A stretch of DNA of 17,308 bases from Rhodobacteraceae bacterium UBA6273 (GCA_002440625.1 DJUV01000146.1:1-17308); one strand, 5' to 3'. Numbered from the stretch's first letter, positions 1 to 7,007 are shown. The notes: a model not told the origin generated them from the sequence alone. Numbers and translations are program-made.

Positions 1-51
1 GAGACCCACAGCCTGGTCTGGACCCGCCCGCAGCGCCGCGATGCCAACTGA
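1..51 (+). CDS. C-terminal tail of an upstream gene (partial)
   Basis: Frame 1 is open from the first base and ends in TGA at 49-51, giving the 16 residues ETHSLVWTRPQRRDAN. A strong GC hairpin (66-93) follows 14 bases after this stop, which is where a transcription terminator would sit. That placement is the main support for a real gene end. Too little is present to name a family. The alternative is chance open frame, since 16 codons is short. Confidence 0.45.
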   Translation, partial: ETHSLVWTRPQRRDAN

Positions 52-65
52 CCCGCCATACCACC

Positions 66-93
66 GCCCCGCCCGGAGAATTCCGGGCGGGGC
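66..93 (+). terminator. GC-rich 12-bp hairpin, probable terminator
   Basis: GCCCCGCCCGGA at 66-77 pairs perfectly with TCCGGGCGGGGC at 82-93 around a GAAT loop. The stem is very stable but is followed only by ATTG rather than a T-run, so it is a weak match to the classic intrinsic form. It closes the transcription unit whose coding end is at 51 and separates it from the 398-718 gene. Confidence 0.6.
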
Positions 94-397
94 ATTGCGC
101 GGCCAAGGATATCGCCGATGCTGTGGGTCGATCCACCGCCCCTGTTCCGTCCCATGCATAATATTGTCGCGGACCCTGGTCGGGCCCGCGGGCTCTTCTC
201 TCTCTCTGACTTCGGATTTTGCACCAGCCGCTCCGGCGTCAAGGACGAGCGGTCCCCCCGATTTTCCGTCGCCGCCCATGGCGGTGTCGGAAAACCGGCA
301 CCCCCGCTCGCCGCCGCTGGCGGTCGGCTTTCGCGATCCCTGACCCCTCGCGGCAACGGTGCCGTCTCCTTCCGTCAGAAAGCGAAAGGAGCATGAC
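94..397 (+). other. Gene-free leader upstream of the 106-aa gene
   Basis: No convincing coding region is seen here: short open frames on both strands are rich in Arg, Pro and Ser as expected for non-coding GC-rich DNA. It contains a small AT island (TGCATAATATT, 155-165) that could hold a -10 element, but no good -35 is seen about 17 bases upstream. A CT-dinucleotide tract (about 191-209) follows. The final 30 bases hold the ribosome-binding site of the next gene and a complementary CTCCTT stretch. Confidence 0.4.
366..391 (+). promoter_or_regulatory. Possible hairpin masking the ribosome-binding site
   Basis: CTCCTT at 366-371 is the exact complement of AAGGAG at 386-391, which is the Shine-Dalgarno sequence of the gene starting at 398. 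Pairing would leave a 14-base loop and hide the ribosome-binding site. Six base pairs can arise by chance, and no regulator is known, so a control role is inference only. Confidence 0.25.
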
Positions 398-718
398 ATG
401 ACTGAACGGGAGATTATCCGTATCGACGCTGGCAGCGAAGACTACTGGCACGCGCGCCGGGAGGCGTTTGCGCTTATCCGCGAGGCCGAGCGTGCCGCGA
501 AACGCGTGGCCGAGGCGCCGATGTATCTGCACGGCGGATATGACGGGCACGGCGATGTCATTCCTGTCGAGAACCTTGGCCCCTATGAAGCCTTGGACAA
601 GGCGATCCGCGCGATAAAGGCAAATCCGACTGCAGTGTGCATCCTCGTTGCGCAACGACGGACCTGGATCGGCGGCTATGCGGTCGCATCGTTTCACGGC
701 GACGGTGGCACTACTTGA
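398..718 (+). CDS. Small protein of unknown function (106 aa)
   Basis: The start ATG at 398 is chosen because AAAGGAG ends seven bases before it; an in-frame ATG at 359 has no such site. The protein begins MTEREIIRIDAGSEDYW and is soluble, with a charged helical N-terminal half (residues about 15-40, rich in Arg/Glu/Ala). A Gly/Tyr/His-rich middle (MYLHGGYDGHGDVIPVEN) follows. The C-terminal half contains the helix-like EALDKAIRAIKANPTAVC and ends GGYAVASFHGDGGTT. No signal peptide, membrane segment or known motif is seen. It is a single-gene unit: a hairpin lies just upstream of its leader and a near-ideal terminator starts 9 bases after its stop. I do not recognise the family. Confidence 0.7.
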   Translation: MTEREIIRIDAGSEDYWHARREAFALIREAERAAKRVAEAPMYLHGGYDGHGDVIPVENLGPYEALDKAIRAIKANPTAVCILVAQRRTWIGGYAVASFHGDGGTT

Positions 719-727
719 AGCAAAGAC

Positions 728-754
728 GGGAGGCGCCAATAGGCGCCTCCCTTT
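728..754 (+). terminator. Perfect 10-bp terminator hairpin
   Basis: GGGAGGCGCC (728-737) and GGCGCCTCCC (742-751) form a perfect stem with an AATA loop, followed by TTT at 752-754. It begins nine bases after the stop of the 106-aa gene. On the other strand it would also lie right after a possible minus-strand ORF that stops at 753, so it could act in both directions. Confidence 0.8.
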
Positions 755-893
755 ACCGTTTCGGGATCGGAAGCCGTGAAAGCGCGATCGAGCCGCTGTC
801 ATGGTTGTCGACTTCCACCCAGGTCATTGGCCCGCCCGGGCGGGATATTCTCGGGATGGTCTTGCCCGGCTTTCGGCGACAGAAAGATCGCAT
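753..893 (-). CDS. Doubtful 46-aa ORF or gene remnant
   Basis: The minus strand reads from an ATG at 893 to TAA at 755-753. The last 24 codons (MTWVEVDNHDSGSIALSRLP then IPKR) have codon use like real genes here, and the stop abuts the 728-751 hairpin. Upstream, the frame becomes Arg/Pro-rich and looks non-coding, and no ribosome-binding site precedes the ATG at 893. It may be the surviving tail of a decayed gene, or chance. No family is recognised. Confidence 0.22.
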   Translation of the reverse strand: MRSFCRRKPGKTIPRISRPGGPMTWVEVDNHDSGSIALSRLPIPKR

Positions 894-894
894 G

Positions 895-1245
895 AGATCC
901 CGCGAAGGGCGGGATCGAGGGGCAGGGGGGATTCGGGCATTGCCCGAACGCCCCCTGCATCCTTGGGCCGCGCAAGCGCGTCCGTTCCGGGAACCGCCGG
1001 TTCCCCCATCAATCGCAAAATGCTGCGGCCCAAGGGGGCACCCCCGTCTTCCGCGCCGCCTGTTCGAGAGAGATTTCGGCAAAGGCCGAAATCACGATTC
1101 TTCTCAAGAAGAGGCAGCTTGTGCAGACGGGGCCCCCGACCCTCGGTCCTTGATTTTGCGATTGACGGGCCCCCCTCCTGCTCTCGCCGAGGGGCAATCC
1201 GGGAAGGAGAGACGCGCAAGAGGCGCGGCTCACCTTCCCGGACAG
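895..1245 (+). other. Hairpin-dense intergenic region, candidate structured RNA
   Basis: Inverted repeats seen directly, in order: GATCCCGC (896-903) with GCGGGATC (909-916); GCAGGGGG (922-929) with CCCCCTGC (951-958), enclosing TTCGGGC/GCCCGAA; CCTTGGGCCGC (961-971) with GCGGCCCAAGG (1025-1035), enclosing GGGAACC/GGTTCCC (989-1005); GATTTCGGC (1072-1080) with GCCGAAATC (1085-1093); TCCGGGAAGG (1198-1207) with CCTTCCCGGA (1233-1242), enclosing CGCGC/GCGCG (1213-1227). Overlapping open frames are Arg/Pro/Ser-rich and unlike proteins. The nested arrangement suggests a folded RNA or folded single-stranded DNA upstream of the DUF3768 gene. It could instead be a scatter of decayed repeat elements. 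No known RNA family is recognised. Confidence 0.4.
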
Positions 1246-1305
1246 CCCCCATTTTGGCAGGCGGGCCAAGCCGGAAGGGATCGCCACTTTGAAAGGGGTT
1301 TCCTC

Positions 1306-1788
1306 ATGGCACGTTATCAATGCCTCACCTGCGAAGCCGTCGAGACCGTCACCGATCTCTGCCTGAAAGCCTGTTCCCGCTGCGGCGGGCCGGTCTTCGA
1401 TCTGGACCGCTACGAGGCGACCCGCGCCGAGGCGACGGTCATCGGCGCGCAGAATGACGCTTTCCGCAAGGCCCTTGGTCCGACCTTGCATGACGGACAA
1501 GAGCTTCGCGGCAGGATTGTCGCGACCCGTGGCATCCGCGAGATGGGAACCGCGTTCGTCGCCGCGGCTCTGGCAGTGGTCCGCGAGGATGAGAGTTTCG
1601 CCGACGATCACAGCCGCTATGGTTCGCGCAGTTTCGGGATGCCCGAGATTGCCCATGAGGGCGACAGCTTCCGCATCTATTGGAAGATCGACCTTTGCGC
1701 CAATGACGGCATCATGGGGCCGGAGGATGAATCCGATCCCGCGCAGACCATCCGTATCCTGACTCTCTGCCTGCCCGAGGAATACTGA
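1306..1788 (+). CDS. DUF3768 protein with N-terminal zinc ribbon (160 aa)
   Basis: The ATG at 1306 is preceded by GAAAGGGG (1291-1298), so the longer open frame to the left is rejected. Residues 1-30 carry C6-x2-C9 and C23-x2-C26 (plus C19), a likely zinc-ribbon pair. From about residue 45 the protein matches the pattern I know for DUF3768: QNDAFRK near the start, a central His/Phe/Gly stretch (DDHSRYGSRSFG), IYWKIDL, and the ending DPAQTIRILTLCLPEEY. DUF3768 proteins are small, of unknown function, and common on plasmids and mobile elements of Alphaproteobacteria. The zinc ribbon suggests nucleic-acid or protein binding, which is inference. A clear terminator follows. The gene stands alone, downstream of the hairpin-rich region. 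Confidence 0.8.
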   Translation: MARYQCLTCEAVETVTDLCLKACSRCGGPVFDLDRYEATRAEATVIGAQNDAFRKALGPTLHDGQELRGRIVATRGIREMGTAFVAAALAVVREDESFADDHSRYGSRSFGMPEIAHEGDSFRIYWKIDLCANDGIMGPEDESDPAQTIRILTLCLPEEY

Positions 1789-1796
1789 TCCGGCGG

Positions 1797-1824
1797 GGCG
1801 GCCCGGAAACGAGGGGCCGCCTTT
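1797..1824 (+). terminator. Terminator after the DUF3768 gene
   Basis: GGCGGCCC (1797-1804) pairs perfectly with GGGCCGCC (1814-1821) across a nine-base loop, followed by TTT. It starts nine bases past the DUF3768 stop codon and isolates that gene from the transfer genes that follow. Confidence 0.75.
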
Positions 1825-1899
1825 GCCCACGGTGCCGATGGGTCGAGCGGCCGACCAGGGGTTCCGTTCAGGCCGCGCAATAAACCTGCCATCCTTTGC

Positions 1900-1948
1900 G
1901 CTATACAAAACTATAGCATTGACACGATGCTATAGGATTGGCGATAGT
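1900..1948 (+). promoter_or_regulatory. mobC promoter with overlapping GCTATA palindromes
   Basis: Two overlapping inverted repeats stand out in an AT-rich island: GCTATA-6 nt-TATAGC (1900-1917) and CTATAGCAT-7 nt-ATGCTATAG (1911-1935). A perfect -35 TTGACA (1919-1924) lies inside the second one. An 18-base spacer leads to GATAGT (1943-1948), a 4/6 match to the -10 consensus, itself containing another ATAG half-site. The repeats would let a dimeric repressor block RNA polymerase. The next gene encodes a protein with two DNA-binding modules, so autoregulation of the mobC-virD2-virD4 operon is a reasonable inference. The same repeats could instead form part of the transfer origin. Confidence 0.7.
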
Positions 1949-1993
1949 GGGAAGGGTAAGAAGCTGGCAGGAAATAGGGAGGCTTTCTTCCGC

Positions 1994-2575
1994 ATGACCC
2001 GCGCGAAACGTCTGATCGAACAGGAGAGGATGGAGATCCTCCGCGCCGCAGCGGAAGGGGTTTCAACCTCCGTGCTGGCCATTCGCTTCGGGGTCACGCC
2101 GCGCGCGGTGCGCTACACATTGCAGGCGGATCGAGATCGCCAGCGTGACACTGGCGTGGCGGTGGTGGCGGTGACGGTGAAGCTCACGCCGGGCGAGTTG
2201 GCCGCGCTTGATGTCATGCTCGCCTCGGCCGGAATCGCGACCCGGACGGACGGCATCCGGCGGCTGATCCAGGCGGCGGGTGGGGTCTTCGTGCCGGATG
2301 CGCAACTGGCGGCGGCGATGGCGCGCACTCGGGCGTCGTTGAATGATGTCGGCAACAGTGTCGCGCAGATCGCCAAACAGATGGCGCAGGCGAACCGGGC
2401 GGGGCAGGGGGCGGAGGCTGTGTTCTCCGAACTTCGGCTGGCGCAGATGCGCGGGTTGGCGCGCTTCGTTCTCGATGCGGGTGACGAGATCGACCTCCTG
2501 ATCCGCCGCCGCCGGGAAGCGATGCAGCTGGAGGCCACGGCTACGCTGAGGGAGTTCGCCCATGCCGCGGAATGA
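1994..2575 (+). CDS. mobC: MobC-like relaxosome accessory protein (193 aa)
   Basis: Such proteins bind the transfer origin and help the relaxase melt and nick it. The ATG at 1994 is chosen because AGGGAGG (1976-1982) precedes it. Three parts can be seen: a helix-turn-helix at about residues 10-46 (GVSTSVLAIRFGVTPRAVRY); a ribbon-helix-helix-like strand and helices at about 57-95 (VTVKLTPGELAALDVMLASA); and a helical C-terminal part with the MobC-type signature LNDVGNSVAQIAKQMAQAN near residues 116-134. Most MobC proteins are shorter and lack the first helix-turn-helix. The gene overlaps the relaxase start by 14 bases, as expected for a relaxosome pair. It probably regulates its own promoter at 1900-1948. 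The family assignment rests on the signature and the context. Confidence 0.8.
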   Translation: MTRAKRLIEQERMEILRAAAEGVSTSVLAIRFGVTPRAVRYTLQADRDRQRDTGVAVVAVTVKLTPGELAALDVMLASAGIATRTDGIRRLIQAAGGVFVPDAQLAAAMARTRASLNDVGNSVAQIAKQMAQANRAGQGAEAVFSELRLAQMRGLARFVLDAGDEIDLLIRRRREAMQLEATATLREFAHAAE

Positions 2576-4904
2576 TGCGGTCAGCGCCGTCACCGGCGAG
2601 ATCTTCCGCGAGGGCTGGAGCCGTATCCGCGGCTCGATGCAGGGTCTCGATACCCGCCGGCAGCGACAACTGGTGCGCGCCGCCGCCGGGCATCGGCCGG
2701 CGGTCTTCAAGGCGATCCAGGGTGGCGGCACGTTCTCCAAGGCGCAGCTCGCGAGCCAGCTCGAGTACCTGACGACCAAGTCGAGCCATATCGTCGACTC
2801 GAGCGGCTTTCTCGACGGCAAGGCGCAGCTCGAGGGCAAGGAGATTACGAGCCTGACCGAGCGTTTCGCCAAAAGGTGGGAGGCCGGCACCAATCTCAAG
2901 CTCGGCCAGACCACGCATCTCCTGATGTCCTTCCCCATCGGCACGCGGGGCGAGGATGTGCGCGACATCGCCTCGGATGTGGCCGAGAGGTTCTTCCAGA
3001 CCGAAGCCGGGCATTTCGACTATATCATCGCCGTGCATGAGGACCGCGATCATCCCCATGCGCATCTGGTGCTGAACCGCCGCTCGCAGGAGGGCGAGAC
3101 CTTCTATCTCGGGCGCGATCACCGCTTCAACTATGACGATTTCCGCCTCGCCATGGTCGAGGCCGCTGAAAGATATGGCGTGCGGCTGGAGGCGACGCGG
3201 CGACTGGAACGCGGCGAGGTGCATTATCCTGCGCGCACCCGCGAGGTCTATGCCGCGAAGGAAGAGGGGCGCGACCCGGCACCACGCGCCCGTGTCGGCG
3301 CCGACCTGATCCGGGCGCTGGCCGAGATCGCGAACACGAGGGCGGTCTATCAGTCGCTGGCGGCCGAGGCCTCGCGCGACAATCGCAGCGACATTGCCGA
3401 TGCGCTGTTCCGGGCCGGTGAGATGCTGGCACGGGGCGGGCGGCTTGATCTGAAGGGAGACGTCTATATGGCCGAGGAGCAGTCCTTCGACGATCTGAAA
3501 TCCCGCTATGTCGAACAGGTCGCCCGCATTCAGGGGATGATCGCGGAAAAGCCCGAGGCCGAGCGGCCAAGGCTGGAGAAAAGCCTGAACGTCATCCAGG
3601 CGCGGCTGGCCCATATGCAGCCCCTGGGTCTGCGCTCGATGACACTGACCGAACGGCCCTCCGAGGGCGGGGTCTATTCCGAGGCCAATATCGATGCCGC
3701 GCATCTCGACCGGCTGCGCGCGCCGGAGGTTAGGACTGAGGTCGAGATCGCGCTCAAGGGGACGGGGATCAGCAGCTCGATGGTGATCGCGCGGATGGAA
3801 GCGGGCGCGCCGAATGCCGCGCTTGAACGGCAATGGATCGCCGATGATCTCAAGCAGGTCGCGACGCGGGACGGGCTGAACCTCGAGCGGCGGGCAGATC
3901 TGGAGCGGGCGCGCGAGGTCTTGAACCGCGCGCATGTCGCACTCGGGCAGGCGCTGGAACGCGCGGGCGTCTTGCGACAGGACGGGGTGGAGGAGGAATC
4001 TGTCACCGAACGGTTCCATTTCCATGCGGAAGCAGTGGAAGACGCTAGTGCCGCGATCCGGCGGGAAATGCGGCTTGAGGGCCTGACCGATGACGAGATC
4101 GAGGATCGCGACGGCGAGGTGATCGCCCGGGCCGAGCGCCGAATCGAGGCCGAACAGCGCGCCTGGCTCGCGGGCCATCCCGAGATTCTGCAAAGCCCGG
4201 GCGAGGTCATCGACCGGTCGCAGCCCTACCGCGAGCACATCACCGATGAGGGCAGGGCTGGCGAGATCGCCCGCGAGGTCGATCGGCTGCTGGCGGCGCG
4301 CGGGGACAGGGTGCCGATGCCGGTGACTGAGGCGGTCGCGGAACATTTCCGGACACGCTATCCCGACATGCCCGCCCATCTCGCTCGGGGCCTGGGCGCG
4401 ACCTATGCAGCCGTCGTCGAAGTGAAGGACAACGAGGCAATCAACGAAATCCGTCGCGAAAGGGAGTTGCGCGAAGCGCTTGGTACCAGCTCCGGCACGG
4501 GTGATGCGCCGCAAGGCATCGATGCGGATCGCCGCGCGCGGGAAATGCGAACCGATCACCTATCCCCCGAGATCCAGCGCACTATCACGCAGGGCCGGGA
4601 GGGCGATCGGTCCGAACCCTTCGCCGATGCCCGCGAGCGCGACAGTTTCCGCGCCGCAGTGGAACGCGGGTTGGATGCGGGCCAGCTCGACCGTCTGCGC
4701 GCCGGCGATGCCGATGTGCTGAAAGACCGGATCGGTGACCGGCTCGACCGGCTCCATGTCGCGAAGGTCTGGCTGCAATCTGATGCGGCGACAGCGAACA
4801 GCGATGCGACGAGGGCCGTGGTCGAGGAGATCGCCGAGCGGGAATATGAGCGTGACCGCCTTGGGCTGAATGACGGCGAGAGCGAGAGGGGAGAGGTCCA
4901 TTGA
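2562..4904 (+). CDS. virD2: VirD2-type MOBP relaxase (780 aa)
   Basis: The relaxase nicks one strand at the transfer origin, stays bound to the 5' end through a tyrosine, and is exported with the DNA. The metal-binding motif HEDRDHPHAHLVLNR spans residues 159-173, with H159, H166 and H168 as the likely triad; this H-x-D-R-x-x-P-H-x-H-x(4)-R pattern is typical of VirD2/MOBP. Y69 in SQLEYLTTKSS is the best candidate catalytic tyrosine, with HLLMSFPIGT as the middle motif. The relaxase domain ends near residue 240. The remaining 500 or more residues are charged, Arg/Glu/Ala-rich and mostly helical, with no helicase or primase motif seen. VirD2 of Agrobacterium is about 450 aa, so this tail is long. 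GAGGGAG lies just before the ATG, inside mobC; the stop overlaps the virD4 start. Confidence 0.92.
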   Translation: MPRNDAVSAVTGEIFREGWSRIRGSMQGLDTRRQRQLVRAAAGHRPAVFKAIQGGGTFSKAQLASQLEYLTTKSSHIVDSSGFLDGKAQLEGKEITSLTERFAKRWEAGTNLKLGQTTHLLMSFPIGTRGEDVRDIASDVAERFFQTEAGHFDYIIAVHEDRDHPHAHLVLNRRSQEGETFYLGRDHRFNYDDFRLAMVEAAERYGVRLEATRRLERGEVHYPARTREVYAAKEEGRDPAPRARVGADLIRALAEIANTRAVYQSLAAEASRDNRSDIADALFRAGEMLARGGRLDLKGDVYMAEEQSFDDLKSRYVEQVARIQGMIAEKPEAERPRLEKSLNVIQARLAHMQPLGLRSMTLTERPSEGGVYSEANIDAAHLDRLRAPEVRTEVEIALKGTGISSSMVIARMEAGAPNAALERQWIADDLKQVATRDGLNLERRADLERAREVLNRAHVALGQALERAGVLRQDGVEEESVTERFHFHAEAVEDASAAIRREMRLEGLTDDEIEDRDGEVIARAERRIEAEQRAWLAGHPEILQSPGEVIDRSQPYREHITDEGRAGEIAREVDRLLAARGDRVPMPVTEAVAEHFRTRYPDMPAHLARGLGATYAAVVEVKDNEAINEIRRERELREALGTSSGTGDAPQGIDADRRAREMRTDHLSPEIQRTITQGREGDRSEPFADARERDSFRAAVERGLDAGQLDRLRAGDADVLKDRIGDRLDRLHVAKVWLQSDAATANSDATRAVVEEIAEREYERDRLGLNDGESERGEVH

Positions 4905-6961
4905 CCGGCGCATTGGCCCGGGGCCGGCTCGCCATCGGCATCTTCCTCGTCATCCTGACCGCCGCCGGCATCGGCTATGTCCTGGCCTCGGCAGTCATGA
5001 CCTGGAAGGGGCAGGGGTTTCAGGGGGCGATCGACTTCGGCTTCATCGCTCGGAACTACCTCGCGCTTCGCGCCGCCCGTCCCGAGGATTTCCGGCTGAT
5101 CAATCTGATCGTTGGCGGGGCCGGTCTGGCGGGGCTTCTGGCCAGCATCGCGATGTCCGGCTCGGCGCTGACCCGCTTTGGCCTCACCCATTGGCAGACG
5201 AGGCGCGAGATGAAGCGCAACGGCTTCTTCGGCGCGCCGGGCACCGGCTTCATCATCGGCAAGCTCGGGCCGCCCGGCAAGCGCGCGCCCTTCCTCTGCT
5301 CGAAAACCTTCCCCCATGCGCTGATCGTTGCCCCGACCGGGCGCGGCAAGACCACCGGCTTCGTCATTCCGAACCTGCTGACCTGGCAGGGCTCGGCGGT
5401 CACGCTCGACGTGAAGGGCGAATGCTATACAGCCACCGCCCGGCATCGCGCCGCGCAGGGCGACAAGGTCTATCGCTTTGCGCCGACCGATTGGGAAGGC
5501 AAGCGGACGCATCGCTACAACCCGCTTCTGCGCATCTTCGCCCTGACGGATCCGGCGCGACAGCAGATGGAACTTCTCCTCTTGGCGACGCTCTTCCTGC
5601 AAAACGACAATGACCGGGTGCAGGGGCTGCTGAAAGGCGGGATCGATCTTTTCGTCGCTGCGGGGCTTCTCGCGTTCCAGCGCGGTCGGCCCACCTTGGG
5701 CGAGATTTACCGCATCGCCGCCTCGGGCGGGCAGAAACAGAAGGAATATCTCGCCCGCGCGCACGAGGCGCTGAACCCGGCGGCGCGGCTCATCTTTATT
5801 CGCCTCGCCTCCACCAACAACGACACGCTCACCTCCTACGTCTCGCTCCTGATGACCTCGGGCCTCGATCAATGGCAGAACCCGGCGATTGATGCCGCGA
5901 CGGCGGTGTCGGATTTCGACTTCCGCACGATCCGGCGTAAGCCCTTCAGCGTCTATCTGGTCGTCCAGCCTCTGATGGTGAAGCCGCTGGCGCCCTTGAT
6001 CCGGCTCTTCTTCTCCGACCTCCTTTCCGCCTTGCAGGACCGCGAACCAGGCCCGGACGAGCCCTGGCCGGTGATGATCATGCTCGACGAGTTCAACCGC
6101 CTGGGGAAGATGCCGATCGTTTCGGAAAGCATCGAGGTCTTGCGCCATTATCGCGGCCATCTCGCCGTCGTCACCCAGACCATCCCCGCAATTGACGAAA
6201 TCTATGGCGAAAACACCCGCCGGGCGCTGCAGGGCAATGCCGGGGTGAAGCTCTACCTCACGCCCTCGGATGAAAAGACGGTCGAGGAGCTGAGCAAGGC
6301 CGTCGGCAAGACCACCAAAACCGTGGTCACCCGCTCCCGTTCCCTTGGTCGCAACCCCTTCGAGGGGCGCAGCCAGTCTGTGCGCACCGAGGAAACCCCG
6401 CTCCTGCCCGAAGACGAGGCCCGCCGCTTGCCACTGGACGAGATCGTCGTCGTGGTCGATGCGCAGATGCCGATCCGGGCAAAACGGGTGGTCTATTTCG
6501 AGGATGCGTTCTTCAAGAATATCCACGCCGCGCAGGAAGGCGAACTGCCGGGCCCGCCAAGCCGGGATGCCCCGGATGATGGTGCAGGCCTGCCGCTCAG
6601 CGTTCGCGCGACGCCGACCGCGCCGAGGCCGGAAGGGGCGGGCGGTGGGGAAACTGATGCCGAGGTGAAGGCGGTGGATGGACGGGTGGTGCGGGTTGTG
6701 GCCGGCGGGGAGGCGCTGGATGAAACGCCGGAACCCGCTCCGCGACGGACGCGACGCGCCGCCGTGCTTGCTGCAGATCGGCGCCAGATCGAGATGGATT
6801 TTGCGAGCGGGCCTGGGCTGGAGGTGGAGAATGCGTCAGGCGACGACAAGGCCCGGGTCGAGGACGTACTGAGCGATCTCGACCGGCTGGAAGGGGAGAT
6901 GCTGGACGCAGGGGATGTGGCAGAAACGGTCGGCAGAGGCGAGAGGCTGGTGTCAGGGTGA
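4901..6961 (+). CDS. virD4: VirD4/TraG type IV coupling protein (686 aa)
   Basis: This inner-membrane ATPase links the relaxase-DNA complex to the secretion channel. The TTG start at 4901 overlaps the relaxase stop (TTGA) and follows a purine-rich ribosome-binding site (GAGAGGGGAGAGG). Two membrane helices lie at residues about 10-34 and 66-87. Walker A is APTGRGKTT (144-152, K150) and Walker B is VMIMLDEFNR (391-400, D396/E397). VTQTIPAIDEIYG and NAGVKLYLTPSDEKTVEELS follow, as in the family. After about residue 545 comes an acidic, Pro/Gly/Ala-rich extension of roughly 140 residues with no recognised fold. It is probably a flexible tail that could contact substrates, which is inference. The gene is last in the mobC-virD2-virD4 operon. 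Confidence 0.95.
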   Translation: MTGALARGRLAIGIFLVILTAAGIGYVLASAVMTWKGQGFQGAIDFGFIARNYLALRAARPEDFRLINLIVGGAGLAGLLASIAMSGSALTRFGLTHWQTRREMKRNGFFGAPGTGFIIGKLGPPGKRAPFLCSKTFPHALIVAPTGRGKTTGFVIPNLLTWQGSAVTLDVKGECYTATARHRAAQGDKVYRFAPTDWEGKRTHRYNPLLRIFALTDPARQQMELLLLATLFLQNDNDRVQGLLKGGIDLFVAAGLLAFQRGRPTLGEIYRIAASGGQKQKEYLARAHEALNPAARLIFIRLASTNNDTLTSYVSLLMTSGLDQWQNPAIDAATAVSDFDFRTIRRKPFSVYLVVQPLMVKPLAPLIRLFFSDLLSALQDREPGPDEPWPVMIMLDEFNRLGKMPIVSESIEVLRHYRGHLAVVTQTIPAIDEIYGENTRRALQGNAGVKLYLTPSDEKTVEELSKAVGKTTKTVVTRSRSLGRNPFEGRSQSVRTEETPLLPEDEARRLPLDEIVVVVDAQMPIRAKRVVYFEDAFFKNIHAAQEGELPGPPSRDAPDDGAGLPLSVRATPTAPRPEGAGGGETDAEVKAVDGRVVRVVAGGEALDETPEPAPRRTRRAAVLAADRRQIEMDFASGPGLEVENASGDDKARVEDVLSDLDRLEGEMLDAGDVAETVGRGERLVSG

Positions 6962-6995
6962 GCAATTGGTGTCGTTTCCGAGCCGCCCGAAAACC

Positions 6996-7007
6996 CGTTC
7001 CGGAACG
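6996..7007. repeat. 12-base palindrome between convergent genes
   Basis: CGTTCCGGAACG is self-complementary and lies in the 46-base gap between the virD4 stop (6961) and the toxin stop (7008). With no loop and no T-run it is a poor intrinsic terminator for either strand, but it is the only symmetrical element in this convergent junction. Confidence 0.35.

Noticed and set aside
239..802. 187-codon minus-strand frame across the 106-aa gene
   Set aside because: It crosses the terminator hairpin at 728-751 and is antisense to a gene with a good ribosome-binding site; its composition is Arg/Ser/Pro-rich.
637..1305. N-terminal extension of the DUF3768 frame from an ATG at 637
   Set aside because: The added sequence is Arg/Pro-rich and unlike protein, crosses a terminator, and the ATG at 1306 has its own ribosome-binding site.
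1009..1908. 299-codon minus-strand frame across the DUF3768 gene
   Set aside because: It covers a recognised gene, its terminator and a hairpin region, and has no family-like motif.
2541..4559. 672-codon open frame antisense to the relaxase gene
   Set aside because: The opposite strand encodes a relaxase with intact motifs; the antisense frame is open because of GC-rich third positions and reads as low-information His/Arg/Leu/Pro sequence.
4556..6526. 656-codon open frame antisense to virD4
   Set aside because: It mirrors the codon bias of virD4, whose Walker motifs and membrane helices are clear on the + strand.
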